Source of the DNA: a virus
IMG/VR virus record: IMGVR_UViG_3300044859_000145
Coordinates: 1-20,522 of that record
Reading direction: 5' to 3' (one strand)
DNA: 20,522 nt
Position 1 is the stretch's first letter. Each line of letters begins with the position of its first letter. Of the stretch, positions 7,317 to 14,632 are shown piece after piece. A program made the translations under genes and the position numbers. The notes below the pieces were generated by a model that did no database searches, was not told where the DNA came from, and saw only the letters and a program-made list of their open reading frames with translations.

Positions 7317-8631
7317 GATGCCAGTCTCTAAAGGTTTCCCAAAAGTCATTTCTTTTGCGTTCGGTATATATTGACTTTAATAAGTTGTAGTTATGTTTGG
7401 TTATACACATTGACTCATAGAAAAAATCTTTCTTTTTACTAGTTGACCAGTTACTTATATTTTTGCATAATGACGCAATACGCATTAATCTGATAGTATC
7501 TTTGGTTTCTAAATCATAAGCCTCATCCCAAAAATCACTGAATGTTTTGTATCCCAAAGACTTCAAGTTTTCTAATGACCCGGTAGGCCCTACTATTATA
7601 AAAGGGTGTTTATTGGCTATTGGCTTCCATGTTTTCTCAGAATGATATATTTGATTACTAACAAAGTTTGATTCAGTAACTACACTAATCAATGTACTAT
7701 CATAAACTGAATATGATTGATTGATGATTTTTTCCATATTAGGAACGTTTGTAATCCCGTCAATATTTAAAGGAAATAAAGCTTGTAAATCATCGGTCTT
7801 ATTTACATCTACTAGATTTAATATTATTTGCCTACGTTTAGCGTCAATCGCATCTAACTCAGGAACTCCTAAACGATATAATGTTTTCCATAATACACCT
7901 GAATCTACACAATGTTCTGGCATACTAAAATAACTGTCAGCTAGAACATCAAACTTATAAAATAATGCTAATAAATCGCTACGATGTGGTTTAGTTTTTC
8001 TGTTATAACATAGAAAAGTTTTACTTCTTTTGTAAAAATTTAGATTTTCAGTGGCTATATAGTTTTGTATTTCTTTGCTAGCGTTTATTTCTCCCCATTG
8101 GTAACTAAAAATAGTTGCTTTATCTATAGGTAAAATCCCTTTATTTTCACACCATTTATTATATTCTTCCTTTACATTAGCATGACCTAATAATAAAATA
8201 GCTTTGTTTATTGGTACTTTATGGGTTATAAAAAGAATGTGAACATTATCAAAAAACGCATCCAAGTTGATTGAATCTTGGCAGGCTTCTAATAAAAAAT
8301 AACCATTATTATTTTTAATCATTTTAAGTATGTTATCTGGTATGTTACATTGCTTTTCAAACAAATCAAATGAATAATTATTTAACCATGATCCTTCACT
8401 TATATTAAGTGTAAGTTCATATAGAAAATAATCATCTTGGTTTAAAGTGTGTGAAATCACATATTCATATCCAGTATTGTCTTTAAACAAATGTAATGTC
8501 CTACTAGGGCATATATCAACGTTATCTTTATCTTTAGCTAATGTTAATGCTGATTTTAAATCTATTTGGTTATTGCTTAAAGGATAATGAGGCCCATACC
8601 AATCATATACTAACTTTATTTTATCTGTCAT
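7309..8631 (-). CDS. Glycosyltransferase-like hypothetical, paralogue 1
   Basis: A 440-aa protein and clear paralogue of the next leftward-coded gene. Shared blocks are KTFLCYNRKTKPHRSDL (204-220), SYFSMPEHC (233-241), SVVTESNF (316-323), SEKTWKPIANKHPFIIVGP (331-349) and LKSLGYKTFSDFWDEAYD (356-373). The block with E332/K333 followed by a hydrophobic strand and GP resembles the donor-binding part of GT10 fucosyltransferase-like enzymes (a TEKxxxA...P pattern). It also resembles hypothetical proteins common in environmental T4-like phages. The glycosyltransferase reading is inference. The start overlaps the upstream gene's stop by ATGA, so the two form an operon. Base composition is very AT-rich. 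The neighbouring radical SAM enzyme suggests a glycan or virion-modification role. Confidence 0.8.
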   Translation of the reverse strand: MTDKIKLVYDWYGPHYPLSNNQIDLKSALTLAKDKDNVDICPSRTLHLFKDNTGYEYVISHTLNQDDYFLYELTLNISEGSWLNNYSFDLFEKQCNIPDNILKMIKNNNGYFLLEACQDSINLDAFFDNVHILFITHKVPINKAILLLGHANVKEEYNKWCENKGILPIDKATIFSYQWGEINASKEIQNYIATENLNFYKRSKTFLCYNRKTKPHRSDLLALFYKFDVLADSYFSMPEHCVDSGVLWKTLYRLGVPELDAIDAKRRQIILNLVDVNKTDDLQALFPLNIDGITNVPNMEKIINQSYSVYDSTLISVVTESNFVSNQIYHSEKTWKPIANKHPFIIVGPTGSLENLKSLGYKTFSDFWDEAYDLETKDTIRLMRIASLCKNISNWSTSKKKDFFYESMCITKHNYNLLKSIYTERKRNDFWETFRDWHLR

Positions 8632-9962
8632 TTTACTAATCCTGTTTCAATCATAAACTTATCCCAAAACTTTAATCTACGATTATCGGGATATATTGAT
8701 TTAAGTAAGTTAAAGTTATGTTCAGTTATATCTTTAACTCCATAAAAGAAATCTTTTTTCTTTTGAGTTGGCCATTCATTTATCTCTTTGCATAACTTAC
8801 CTATTTTTAATAAACGTTGTCCATGTTTAGGTTCATCGTCATAACTCTCATCAAAGAAATCACTAAATGTTTTATATCCTAATGATTTTAAATATTCTAG
8901 TGATTTATATGGTCCTATTAATATAAAGGGATGATAGTTGGCAATAGGTTTCCATGTTTTCTCAGTAAAGAAAACATCCATATATACAAAGTTTGTTTCC
9001 GTAACCACACTTATTAATGACTGATGAAATAAGTTTGGTTCTGGGGCAATCAGTTTGATCCTATCCCATTCATTAATGGTGTTATCTATTACTAATGGTA
9101 ATATACTATTTAAATGTTTTATATCTTTATCTGTTATATTCAGTTCATCTTTAATGTCATTACGATAAGATGTTGCATGTTTTTCTGAGTGATAAAAACT
9201 TTCCCAATCACCTCCCCAATGGTCACATTTTTCAAACATACTAAAATAGCTATGTTTAAGTAAATCATATTTATAAAATATAGTATAAAGGTCTGCTCTC
9301 CAATGTCTATATTTGTTATTATAACATAAAAAGGATTTTTCTACCCTATTAAAATCTTTTTCTTTCGGTAATAATCCTTCAAGTTCCTGTAACTGAATAC
9401 TTGATAACCATTCAAACCAGTCGAATGTAACTATATTCATTCTTTCTGCTATATTTTTTCTGTTACAATATTTTCTATATACATCTGCCCCATTTATACT
9501 ACCAGTATAATATATTACTTTGTTTAATGGTATTTCATGCTTATTAAAATGTAAATGAAACATATCTAGTTCCATATCTCCTAAATATGATTCTGTCATA
9601 TATTCAATTAATAAATAACCATTATTATATTTTATATCATGTTCTATTTTTTCTGGTAAATCTATATTACTCAACATGTATTCTAATAATTCAACCCCAT
9701 ATATATTACGATCACCGGACATTTCTGCCCTTAATGTTATTTCATATAAAAATATATCATCATCTTTTAACATAAAACTAGGAATAAACTCAAAAAGATG
9801 ATTATCTAATACTCTCATAGTTTGCATTGGATTACACAATGCCCACATTTTTCTAGGATTATGTCCATAATGTTCATATGCTATATCCATTGAAGAAAGA
9901 TTATTTATTATGGGATATTCTCTATTGAAATAGTCGTATGCTATTTTTATTTTTTTGCTCAT
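8628..9962 (-). CDS. Glycosyltransferase-like hypothetical, paralogue 2
   Basis: A 444-aa protein sharing with the preceding entry an N-terminal KIKxxYD start, an FLYE(I/L)TL strand, KSFLCYNNKYRHWRADL (209-225), SYFSMFEKC, SVVTETNF (318-325), TEKTWKPIANYHPFILIGP (333-351) and LKSLGYKTFSDFFDESYD (358-375). The two arose by duplication but have diverged widely outside these blocks. Function is unknown; a GT10-like glycosyltransferase is the best structural guess. GC content is strikingly low (about 15-30% in the lines I counted), below the rest of the window, suggesting recent acquisition. A late-type octamer lies 5 nt before the ATG and there is no Shine-Dalgarno sequence. Confidence 0.8.
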   Translation of the reverse strand: MSKKIKIAYDYFNREYPIINNLSSMDIAYEHYGHNPRKMWALCNPMQTMRVLDNHLFEFIPSFMLKDDDIFLYEITLRAEMSGDRNIYGVELLEYMLSNIDLPEKIEHDIKYNNGYLLIEYMTESYLGDMELDMFHLHFNKHEIPLNKVIYYTGSINGADVYRKYCNRKNIAERMNIVTFDWFEWLSSIQLQELEGLLPKEKDFNRVEKSFLCYNNKYRHWRADLYTIFYKYDLLKHSYFSMFEKCDHWGGDWESFYHSEKHATSYRNDIKDELNITDKDIKHLNSILPLVIDNTINEWDRIKLIAPEPNLFHQSLISVVTETNFVYMDVFFTEKTWKPIANYHPFILIGPYKSLEYLKSLGYKTFSDFFDESYDDEPKHGQRLLKIGKLCKEINEWPTQKKKDFFYGVKDITEHNFNLLKSIYPDNRRLKFWDKFMIETGLVK

Positions 9963-9967
9963 AGTGG

Positions 9968-9975
9968 TATTTATT
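9968..9975 (-). promoter_or_regulatory. T4-late-like octamer before the leftward pair
   Basis: On the minus strand this reads AATAAATA, followed by CCACT and then the ATG at 9962. The geometry is almost the same as at 6277-6291 (octamer, 5-6 nt, ATG). It is consistent with a leaderless late transcript for the two-gene leftward operon. Confidence 0.42.
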
Positions 9976-9989
9976 GTAGGTTGCCAAGG

Positions 9990-10018
9990 TTGACAATAAT
10001 TGGGTCCTGTGATACAAT
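9990..10018 (+). promoter_or_regulatory. Sigma70-type promoter, copy 1
   Basis: TTGACA (9990-9995), 17 bp, TACAAT (10013-10018), with an extended TGA just before the -10. It drives the small gene at 10052. A near-identical copy lies exactly 450 bp downstream (41 of 46 bases from 9990 to 10035 match 10440-10485). Confidence 0.8.
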
Positions 10019-10028
10019 ACTTGTATTG
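10015..10028. promoter_or_regulatory. Palindromic operator candidate, copy 1
   Basis: CAATAC-TT-GTATTG is a perfect 14-bp palindrome that overlaps the end of the -10 box and the expected start point (about 10025). That position fits a repressor or activator site better than an mRNA hairpin. The identical palindrome recurs at 10465-10478. Confidence 0.55.
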
Positions 10029-10051
10029 AAACTGATAAAGAGGACTACGAA

Positions 10052-10429
10052 ATGACTACAGAATTCAAATCTTGGGAAGAGTTGACACAGTTGGAACAGG
10101 CCCAATCTATATATTGGGATATGTACAAGGACGCTTACGGTGTTCGCCCTCGCGGTGTTGACACCTCACACTGGACCCTTGAGGATTTTGATGCTGAGTT
10201 TGAAGGACTCGGTGTAGCTATTGAAGCCGAAGATAAGGCCCGCAAAGAGGCCGAAGCTACTGCAACTGTTGTTTTTGAGCAACGGATTCAGTCATTAGTT
10301 GATGCTGGTGCTAAGGACCGTGTTACTGCTATGCGTTGGATCCACGAAGCTGAGGACACTAACGGCGATGATGAGTATTTGGCTTGGACACTTAGCTTAC
10401 CCTATGGGTATTTTCGTAAGGTAGCTTAA
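10052..10429 (+). CDS. Small hypothetical with WDMYKDAYGVRPRG motif
   Basis: A 125-aa protein. The N-terminal segment IYWDMYKDAYGVRPRGVDT (20-38) recalls a motif (YKDAYGxRPR) in small proteins of many tailed phages of proteobacteria, as far as I recall; no function is known to me. A long Ala/Glu/Lys helix (55-90) follows, then an RVTAMRWIHEAEDT stretch and a C-terminal SLPYGYFRKVA. An AGAGGA site lies 7 nt before the ATG. GC content is about 45-53% in the lines counted, well above its flanks, so the gene probably entered from another genome. It sits between two copies of the same promoter, as if inserted together with a promoter copy ahead of the AAA+ gene. Confidence 0.82.
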   Translation: MTTEFKSWEELTQLEQAQSIYWDMYKDAYGVRPRGVDTSHWTLEDFDAEFEGLGVAIEAEDKARKEAEATATVVFEQRIQSLVDAGAKDRVTAMRWIHEAEDTNGDDEYLAWTLSLPYGYFRKVA

Positions 10430-10439
10430 GGCACAAAAT

Positions 10440-10468
10440 TTGACAATAAATGGACCCTATGATACAAT
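10440..10468 (+). promoter_or_regulatory. Sigma70-type promoter, copy 2
   Basis: TTGACA (10440-10445), 17 bp, TACAAT (10463-10468), with extended TGA. It drives the AAA+ ATPase at 10500, whose ribosome binding site AAGGA is at 10490-10494. The expected start is near 10475, giving a leader of about 25 nt. Confidence 0.8.
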
Positions 10469-10478
10469 ACTTGTATTG
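10465..10478. promoter_or_regulatory. Palindromic operator candidate, copy 2
   Basis: The same CAATAC-TT-GTATTG palindrome as at 10015-10028, at the same place relative to the -10 box. Exact conservation of the palindrome, while five nearby bases differ between promoter copies, supports selection on it. Confidence 0.55.
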
Positions 10479-10499
10479 ACACTGAAATAAAGGAAACAA

Positions 10500-11528
10500 A
10501 TGTCTACTATTCGCATTCTCTCTGGCTCTTATCGTAAACAATCTGTAGTCAATACAGAATTTACTTTAGTTAAAGGTTTTCAGACCGGTGCTAAAGGTGG
10601 TTATGTGACTGTTAAAAATGATGGTCAATTCGCAATCAACATACCTGAAGTCAAGGTACTTGTTGATAGTATCAATGAAATTGAATTTTTAAATGGAGAT
10701 AACGTGATAGCTAATACAGTAGAATTTAAAAAAGAATCAGTTAAAGAAACTGAAACAGAAGCAATGGACCGTATTGCGGCTCGTTTCGAGGTCCTCGATG
10801 AAATGTCACGTGCGGCAATCAATGGTGATATCCGTGCTATGATTGTTTCAGGCCCGCCCGGTGTCGGTAAGTCATATGGTGTTGAGACACAAATGGAACG
10901 TGCAAGTATGTTTGACAAGCTTGCAGGTAAGCGTGTGCGCTTTAACATTGTTAAAGGTGCTATGACTGCATTGGGTTTGTATGCTCAGTTGTACAAATAT
11001 TCTGACACTAAAAACGTGTTGATTTTCGATGATTGTGATTCAGTTTTTACTGATGACTTAGCATTGAACATTTTGAAGGCCGCATTAGATTCAGGCAAGA
11101 CTCGTAGAATTTGCTGGAACAGTGATAGTCGTTTGTTGCGTGAAGAAGGTATCCCGAATACTTTCAACTTCAATGGTAGTGCTATCTTTATCACTAACTT
11201 GAAGTTCGGTAACTTGAAGTCTAAGAAACTTCAGGATCACTTAGAAGCATTGCAGTCACGTTGTCACTTTCTGGACCTGACTATTGATGGTGATCGTGAT
11301 AAGATGTTGCGTATCAAGCAGGTGCATCGTGATGCTGATGGTGGTTTGTTTAGTGATTATGATTTCACAGAAGAACAATCACAAATGGTGATTGACTTTA
11401 TGTGGGACAATCATACAAAACTGCGTGAAGTGTCTTTACGTATGTGCTTGAAGATTGCTGACTTAGTGAAGATTAGCCCGAACAACTGGAAAAATCTTGC
11501 ACGTACAACGTGTATGAAATCTGCATAA
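10500..11528 (+). CDS. Phage AAA+ ATPase of unknown role
   Basis: A 342-aa protein. Residues 1-75 form a small N-terminal domain, residues 76-105 a helical linker, and the rest an AAA+ core: Walker A GPPGVGKS (118-125), Walker B VLIFDDCD (173-180), a sensor-1-like strand AIFITNLKFGN, an Arg in QSRCHFLDL, and a C-terminal helical lid. It is not the T4 clamp-loader subunit gp44: the N-terminal domain and spacing differ and the acidic box is DDCD. ATPases of this kind are common in environmental phages and are often annotated only as AAA family; roles in DNA transactions or protein remodelling are plausible. It is expressed from its own early-type promoter and closed by a hairpin at 11573-11594. 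Confidence 0.87.
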   Translation: MSTIRILSGSYRKQSVVNTEFTLVKGFQTGAKGGYVTVKNDGQFAINIPEVKVLVDSINEIEFLNGDNVIANTVEFKKESVKETETEAMDRIAARFEVLDEMSRAAINGDIRAMIVSGPPGVGKSYGVETQMERASMFDKLAGKRVRFNIVKGAMTALGLYAQLYKYSDTKNVLIFDDCDSVFTDDLALNILKAALDSGKTRRICWNSDSRLLREEGIPNTFNFNGSAIFITNLKFGNLKSKKLQDHLEALQSRCHFLDLTIDGDRDKMLRIKQVHRDADGGLFSDYDFTEEQSQMVIDFMWDNHTKLREVSLRMCLKIADLVKISPNNWKNLARTTCMKSA

Positions 11529-11572
11529 ACCCTGCAGTGTGCGTAGAGGCAATGTCAATAAGTCCTCTTCGA

Positions 11573-11594
11573 TAAAGGAGCATATGCTCCTTTA
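11573..11594. terminator. 22-bp perfect palindrome, hairpin after the AAA+ gene
   Basis: Positions 11573-11583 and 11584-11594 are perfect inverted copies. As RNA this gives a 9-bp stem (TAAAGGAGC) with an ATAT loop. No U-run follows beyond the UUUA in the stem, so intrinsic termination would be weak; it may instead protect the 3' end. The interval 11529-11638 holds only this hairpin, a weaker AGAGG/CCTCT pair (11545-11568) and the next promoter. Confidence 0.55.
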
Positions 11595-11604
11595 GCCATT
11601 ATGT

Positions 11605-11633
11605 TTGTAAATACTATTTGATTGTGATATAAT
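11605..11633 (+). promoter_or_regulatory. Extended -10 promoter giving a predicted leaderless mRNA
   Basis: TTGTAA (11605-11610, 4 of 6), 17 bp, TATAAT (11628-11633, consensus) with TGA immediately before it. Only 5 nt separate the -10 box from the ATG at 11639, so the expected start point (about 11640) falls at the start codon. Confidence 0.72.
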
Positions 11634-11638
11634 AAAGA

Positions 11639-12664
11639 ATGGATTTTAAGACACTTGAAGACTTGGGCACCTTTATGCTTATCAATATACGATTGAGCAG
11701 GTATGACCTACAGTTTGTAAATAACTTAACTAATTTTATTGGTATAAAAAATACAATCACTACCAATCAGGATAGTCTCTTTAAAAAAATTGCACTAAAA
11801 TATCGTAAACAGTTCGCACAACAAAAGTTTGATATTGATAGTTTATTAACATTACCTTGGAAATGCAACGTAATAGAAAGCTCACCTCAATATACAAATG
11901 CATCCATTGCTATTGTAAAAGACACTATAGTTTTTAGATCGCCCTTTAAACAAAGCTTTTTGGCCGCATTAAAAAAGAATCCAATACATTCAATGGAATG
12001 GCATAAGGATAAAAGACAATATGAAATTGAGTATGGTCCCACAACATTAAAAATGTTGATTACATTAAGTGCCGACCACTTTGAAGTTATAGACTATTGT
12101 CCAATTACAAAAGATATTATCAATAGTCTTAGCGAATATGAATCAGTTAAATATTGGGAGCCGACACTTGTTTGCAACAACGGTTATTTCTATATAGCCG
12201 CACTCAATGAAGCATTGTATGACATTATCAACGATATTCCACTAACCAATGATTTAGTAATGGTAGCAGATTATGTACAGTATGGTATTACTGTAAGTGA
12301 GTCTGTTATAAAGCATTTTATTAATATAGAAGATCCAATGAAATTAGCTATTGCGGTTAGTTATAGGGTTGAATGTGAAATACGTGATATAGATTCTGTT
12401 ATCAAATGGTTAAGCGAGTTGGGTTGTGACGGATTAACTGAGCCATCAAAGGTATCTTCAAAACAATTATTTTTCCTAAATGAGTCAGCAGAAAAATTAT
12501 TGAATAATTTGAATATGGATATAATAAGAAACCAATCTAACTTGAAATCATACGAGAAACCTGTTATAATTCAATATAGAACATATGGATTCAATGAACA
12601 TCCTTCTGTATTCAAAATTATAAAATGTGTTAACTCAGAACCTGTCAACTTGGGAGATAAATGA
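11639..12664 (+). CDS. Unknown protein encoded just upstream of uvsW
   Basis: A 341-aa protein that I do not recognise. It has mixed alpha/beta character and no nucleotide-binding loop. One segment (FLAALKKNPIHSMEWHKDKR, then QYEIEYGP) is faintly like the HARP-type motif found beside SNF2-like helicases, where a hydrophobic stretch is followed by a small RxWD-like turn. That similarity is weak and untested. A second pattern is YWEPTLVCNNGYFYIAALNE (about 172-191). The stop overlaps the uvsW start by ATGA, so the two are coupled. A free-standing substrate-recognition or partner protein for UvsW is a reasonable inference from position. The ATG at 11639 lies too close to the -10 box for any leader. 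Confidence 0.78.
   Translation: MDFKTLEDLGTFMLINIRLSRYDLQFVNNLTNFIGIKNTITTNQDSLFKKIALKYRKQFAQQKFDIDSLLTLPWKCNVIESSPQYTNASIAIVKDTIVFRSPFKQSFLAALKKNPIHSMEWHKDKRQYEIEYGPTTLKMLITLSADHFEVIDYCPITKDIINSLSEYESVKYWEPTLVCNNGYFYIAALNEALYDIINDIPLTNDLVMVADYVQYGITVSESVIKHFINIEDPMKLAIAVSYRVECEIRDIDSVIKWLSELGCDGLTEPSKVSSKQLFFLNESAEKLLNNLNMDIIRNQSNLKSYEKPVIIQYRTYGFNEHPSVFKIIKCVNSEPVNLGDK
12542..12570 (+). promoter_or_regulatory. Likely internal promoter for uvsW
   Basis: TTGAAA (12542-12547, 5 of 6), 17 bp, TATAAT (12565-12570), with extended TGT. It lies within the end of the preceding gene, about 90 bp before the uvsW ATG. A start near 12577 would give a leader of about 84 nt. It could uncouple UvsW from its upstream neighbour. 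Confidence 0.5.
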
Positions 12665-14112
12665 AACAATGTAAGATAATCGTTAAAGATGAAGTTAACG
12701 TAAAAATAGAAGGACTTGAACTTGCAGAGCGTAAAGCACTGATGAAAATGTTTGAGTACGAAGTACCCGGAGCAAGATATCTACCTGCGGTAAGACTTGG
12801 TAGATGGAATGGTAAGGTAAGCTATTTTAGTTTAGCTGGTAGCACTTACATTAATTTGTTAGAAGAAATATTACCTGTACTTGATAGAGCAGGATATGAT
12901 ATTGAGTTGGATGATACAAGAGATTATACAACTACCTTTGAGTTTGCTGAAGTGTCCGAGGCTACGTTTGCTCATAAGAACTGGCCTAAAGGTCATCCCA
13001 AAGAAGGTACACCCGTAGAACTACGTGATTATCAAATCAGTATAGTTAACAACTTTTTAAAGAATCCTCAATCACTACAAGAGATTGCTACAGGTGCAGG
13101 CAAAACATTGATGACTGCCGCACTCAGTTATAGCATAGAACAATATGGTCGTAGTATTGTTATCGTTCCGAACAAGAGTTTAGTAACACAAACAGAAGCA
13201 GATTATATCAACCTAGGATTAGATGTTGGTGTATACTTTGGTGATCGCAAAGAGTATAACAAAACACATACTATCTGTACTTGGCAAAGTCTTAACAATA
13301 TGCTTAAGAAAACAAAAGCAGGTGAAGCAGATATTATGGACTTCATTGAAGGTGTTGTTTGTGTAATGGTTGATGAAGTGCATATGGCAAAAGCTGATGC
13401 ACTTAAGACATTGCTTACTGGTACATTTGCTAAGGTTCCAATTCGTTGGGGATTGACCGGCACTATACCTAAAGCTAAGTTTGAAGCACAGTCATTGTTC
13501 GTAAGTTTAGGGCCTGTTATCAGTAAACTAAGTGCAAGTGAATTGCAAGATCAGGGTGTATTAGCACAATGTCACGTAAACATTGTACAACTTAAAGATG
13601 ACGTAGAGTTTACTAATTACCAAAGTGAATTGAAACATTTGTTAGAAGATACACATAGGCTTGATGCTATTGCCCAACTCATATTAAAGATTAAAGAAAC
13701 AGGTAATGTATTGATTCTAGTTGATAGAGTTAATGCAGGTAAAGAAATTGTTAGTAGATTACCGGACAGTGTGTTTGTGAGTGGTGCTACTAATATGGTT
13801 GATAGGAAAGAAGAATATGATGAAATTGCAACCAGTACAAATAAAATTATTGTTGCAACTTATGGTGTCGCCGCTGTTGGTATCAATATACCTAGGATTT
13901 TTAATCTGGTTCTCATTGAACCTGGAAAATCCTTCGTCCGTGTTATCCAAAGCATCGGTAGAGGCATTCGTAAAGCAGAAGATAAAGACTTTGTACAAAT
14001 ATGGGACATAACTAGCAGTTGTAAGTTTGCCAAACGACATTTAACCCAACGTAAAGCTTTTTATAAAGAAGCAAACTACCCGTTTGACGTTGAAAAGTTG
14101 ACATACAGATAA
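12661..14112 (+). CDS. uvsW: UvsW, superfamily 2 DNA helicase
   Basis: A 483-aa ATP-dependent helicase of the T4 UvsW family (T4: roughly 500 aa or more, depending on annotation), which unwinds branched DNA and R-loops and moves T4 replication from origin- to recombination-dependent initiation. The N-terminal domain (1-115) keeps the T4-like pattern RYLPAVRLGRWNGKV (39-53). The helicase core has a Q-like motif LRDYQ (121-125), Walker A ATGAGKT (143-149), DEVH (238-241), motif III TGT (266-268), ATYGVAAVGINIP (399-411) and motif VI QSIGRGIRK (430-438). T4's Walker A is degenerate (TSAGRS), so this one is more canonical. It starts by ATGA overlap with the preceding gene and may have its own promoter at 12542. 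Confidence 0.94.
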   Translation: MKQCKIIVKDEVNVKIEGLELAERKALMKMFEYEVPGARYLPAVRLGRWNGKVSYFSLAGSTYINLLEEILPVLDRAGYDIELDDTRDYTTTFEFAEVSEATFAHKNWPKGHPKEGTPVELRDYQISIVNNFLKNPQSLQEIATGAGKTLMTAALSYSIEQYGRSIVIVPNKSLVTQTEADYINLGLDVGVYFGDRKEYNKTHTICTWQSLNNMLKKTKAGEADIMDFIEGVVCVMVDEVHMAKADALKTLLTGTFAKVPIRWGLTGTIPKAKFEAQSLFVSLGPVISKLSASELQDQGVLAQCHVNIVQLKDDVEFTNYQSELKHLLEDTHRLDAIAQLILKIKETGNVLILVDRVNAGKEIVSRLPDSVFVSGATNMVDRKEEYDEIATSTNKIIVATYGVAAVGINIPRIFNLVLIEPGKSFVRVIQSIGRGIRKAEDKDFVQIWDITSSCKFAKRHLTQRKAFYKEANYPFDVEKLTYR

Positions 14113-14126
14113 GAACCTGATATAAT
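14098..14126 (+). promoter_or_regulatory. Perfect consensus sigma70 promoter of the gp62 operon
   Basis: TTGACA (14098-14103), 17 bp, TATAAT (14121-14126), with extended TGA: every element matches consensus. The -35 box overlaps the end of uvsW. Only 5 nt separate the -10 box from the ATG at 14132, so the mRNA should start at or next to the start codon. Confidence 0.88.
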
Positions 14127-14131
14127 ACATT

Positions 14132-14632
14132 ATGCGTATATTAACCCTAGACAACGAATTCTATAACTTAGAAACACTTCCCGAAGAGATTGATGACTTG
14201 CGTTTTGCAATACTAGACAATAGTAATCCACAAAACGTAGACTATCATTATATCCCACTAATCTTTTTAGAATCATTCAATAGCCCTGCACTTGTATTGA
14301 AGATTGGTAACAGCACAATTAAGATGCCAATCGATTGGCAGATCCTTATTGGTGAACAAGAACACGGAGACTTAGAGACACTACCTCTCACTAGTATCAA
14401 TGACAGAGGATTCAATGCGTTTGAGTTTAATCCACTCACTAGTTTTAGCCCTTCGTTTGTACCGATTGAGATTGTAGATATCTATCACGATGTAACTTGG
14501 TATGCACCTCGATTGAAGAACGGACAATTCTTATGTGTCCCGTTAGATGATGGACCTAAACCAAGATGTGTGTATTTTGTAAAAGAGATTAGTCGTAACT
14601 GTGAGATTGTAGATTATAGTCAGGCATTCTAA
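14132..14632 (+). CDS. Conserved-type phage hypothetical, first gene of the gp62 operon
   Basis: A 166-aa protein. It looks like a family I recall next to replication genes in environmental T4-like phages, with no known function. Recognisable blocks are YHYIPLIFLESFNSPALVLK (38-57), a MPIDW turn, LETLPL(x)5RGFNAFEFNPL, an IEIVDIY(x)4WY stretch, and a C-terminal VPLDDGPKPRCVYFVKEISR. The pattern of hydrophobic strands and conserved Pro/Trp/Asp suggests a beta-rich fold. There is no nucleotide-binding motif. It is probably translated from a leaderless transcript. The stop shares one base with the gp62 start (TAATG). Inside the gene a 16-bp perfect palindrome lies at 14325-14340. Confidence 0.82.
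   Translation: MRILTLDNEFYNLETLPEEIDDLRFAILDNSNPQNVDYHYIPLIFLESFNSPALVLKIGNSTIKMPIDWQILIGEQEHGDLETLPLTSINDRGFNAFEFNPLTSFSPSFVPIEIVDIYHDVTWYAPRLKNGQFLCVPLDDGPKPRCVYFVKEISRNCEIVDYSQAF

Noticed and set aside
10500-11528. Identity as the clamp-loader ATPase gp44
   Set aside because: Walker motifs are present, but the N-terminal 75-residue domain, the DDCD box and the absence of the usual clamp-loader SRC-type layout and C-terminal collar do not fit gp44, so it is left as an unassigned AAA+ ATPase.
13759-14040. A minus-strand reading frame opposite the end of uvsW
   Set aside because: It lies entirely within a well-supported helicase gene and has no start signal.
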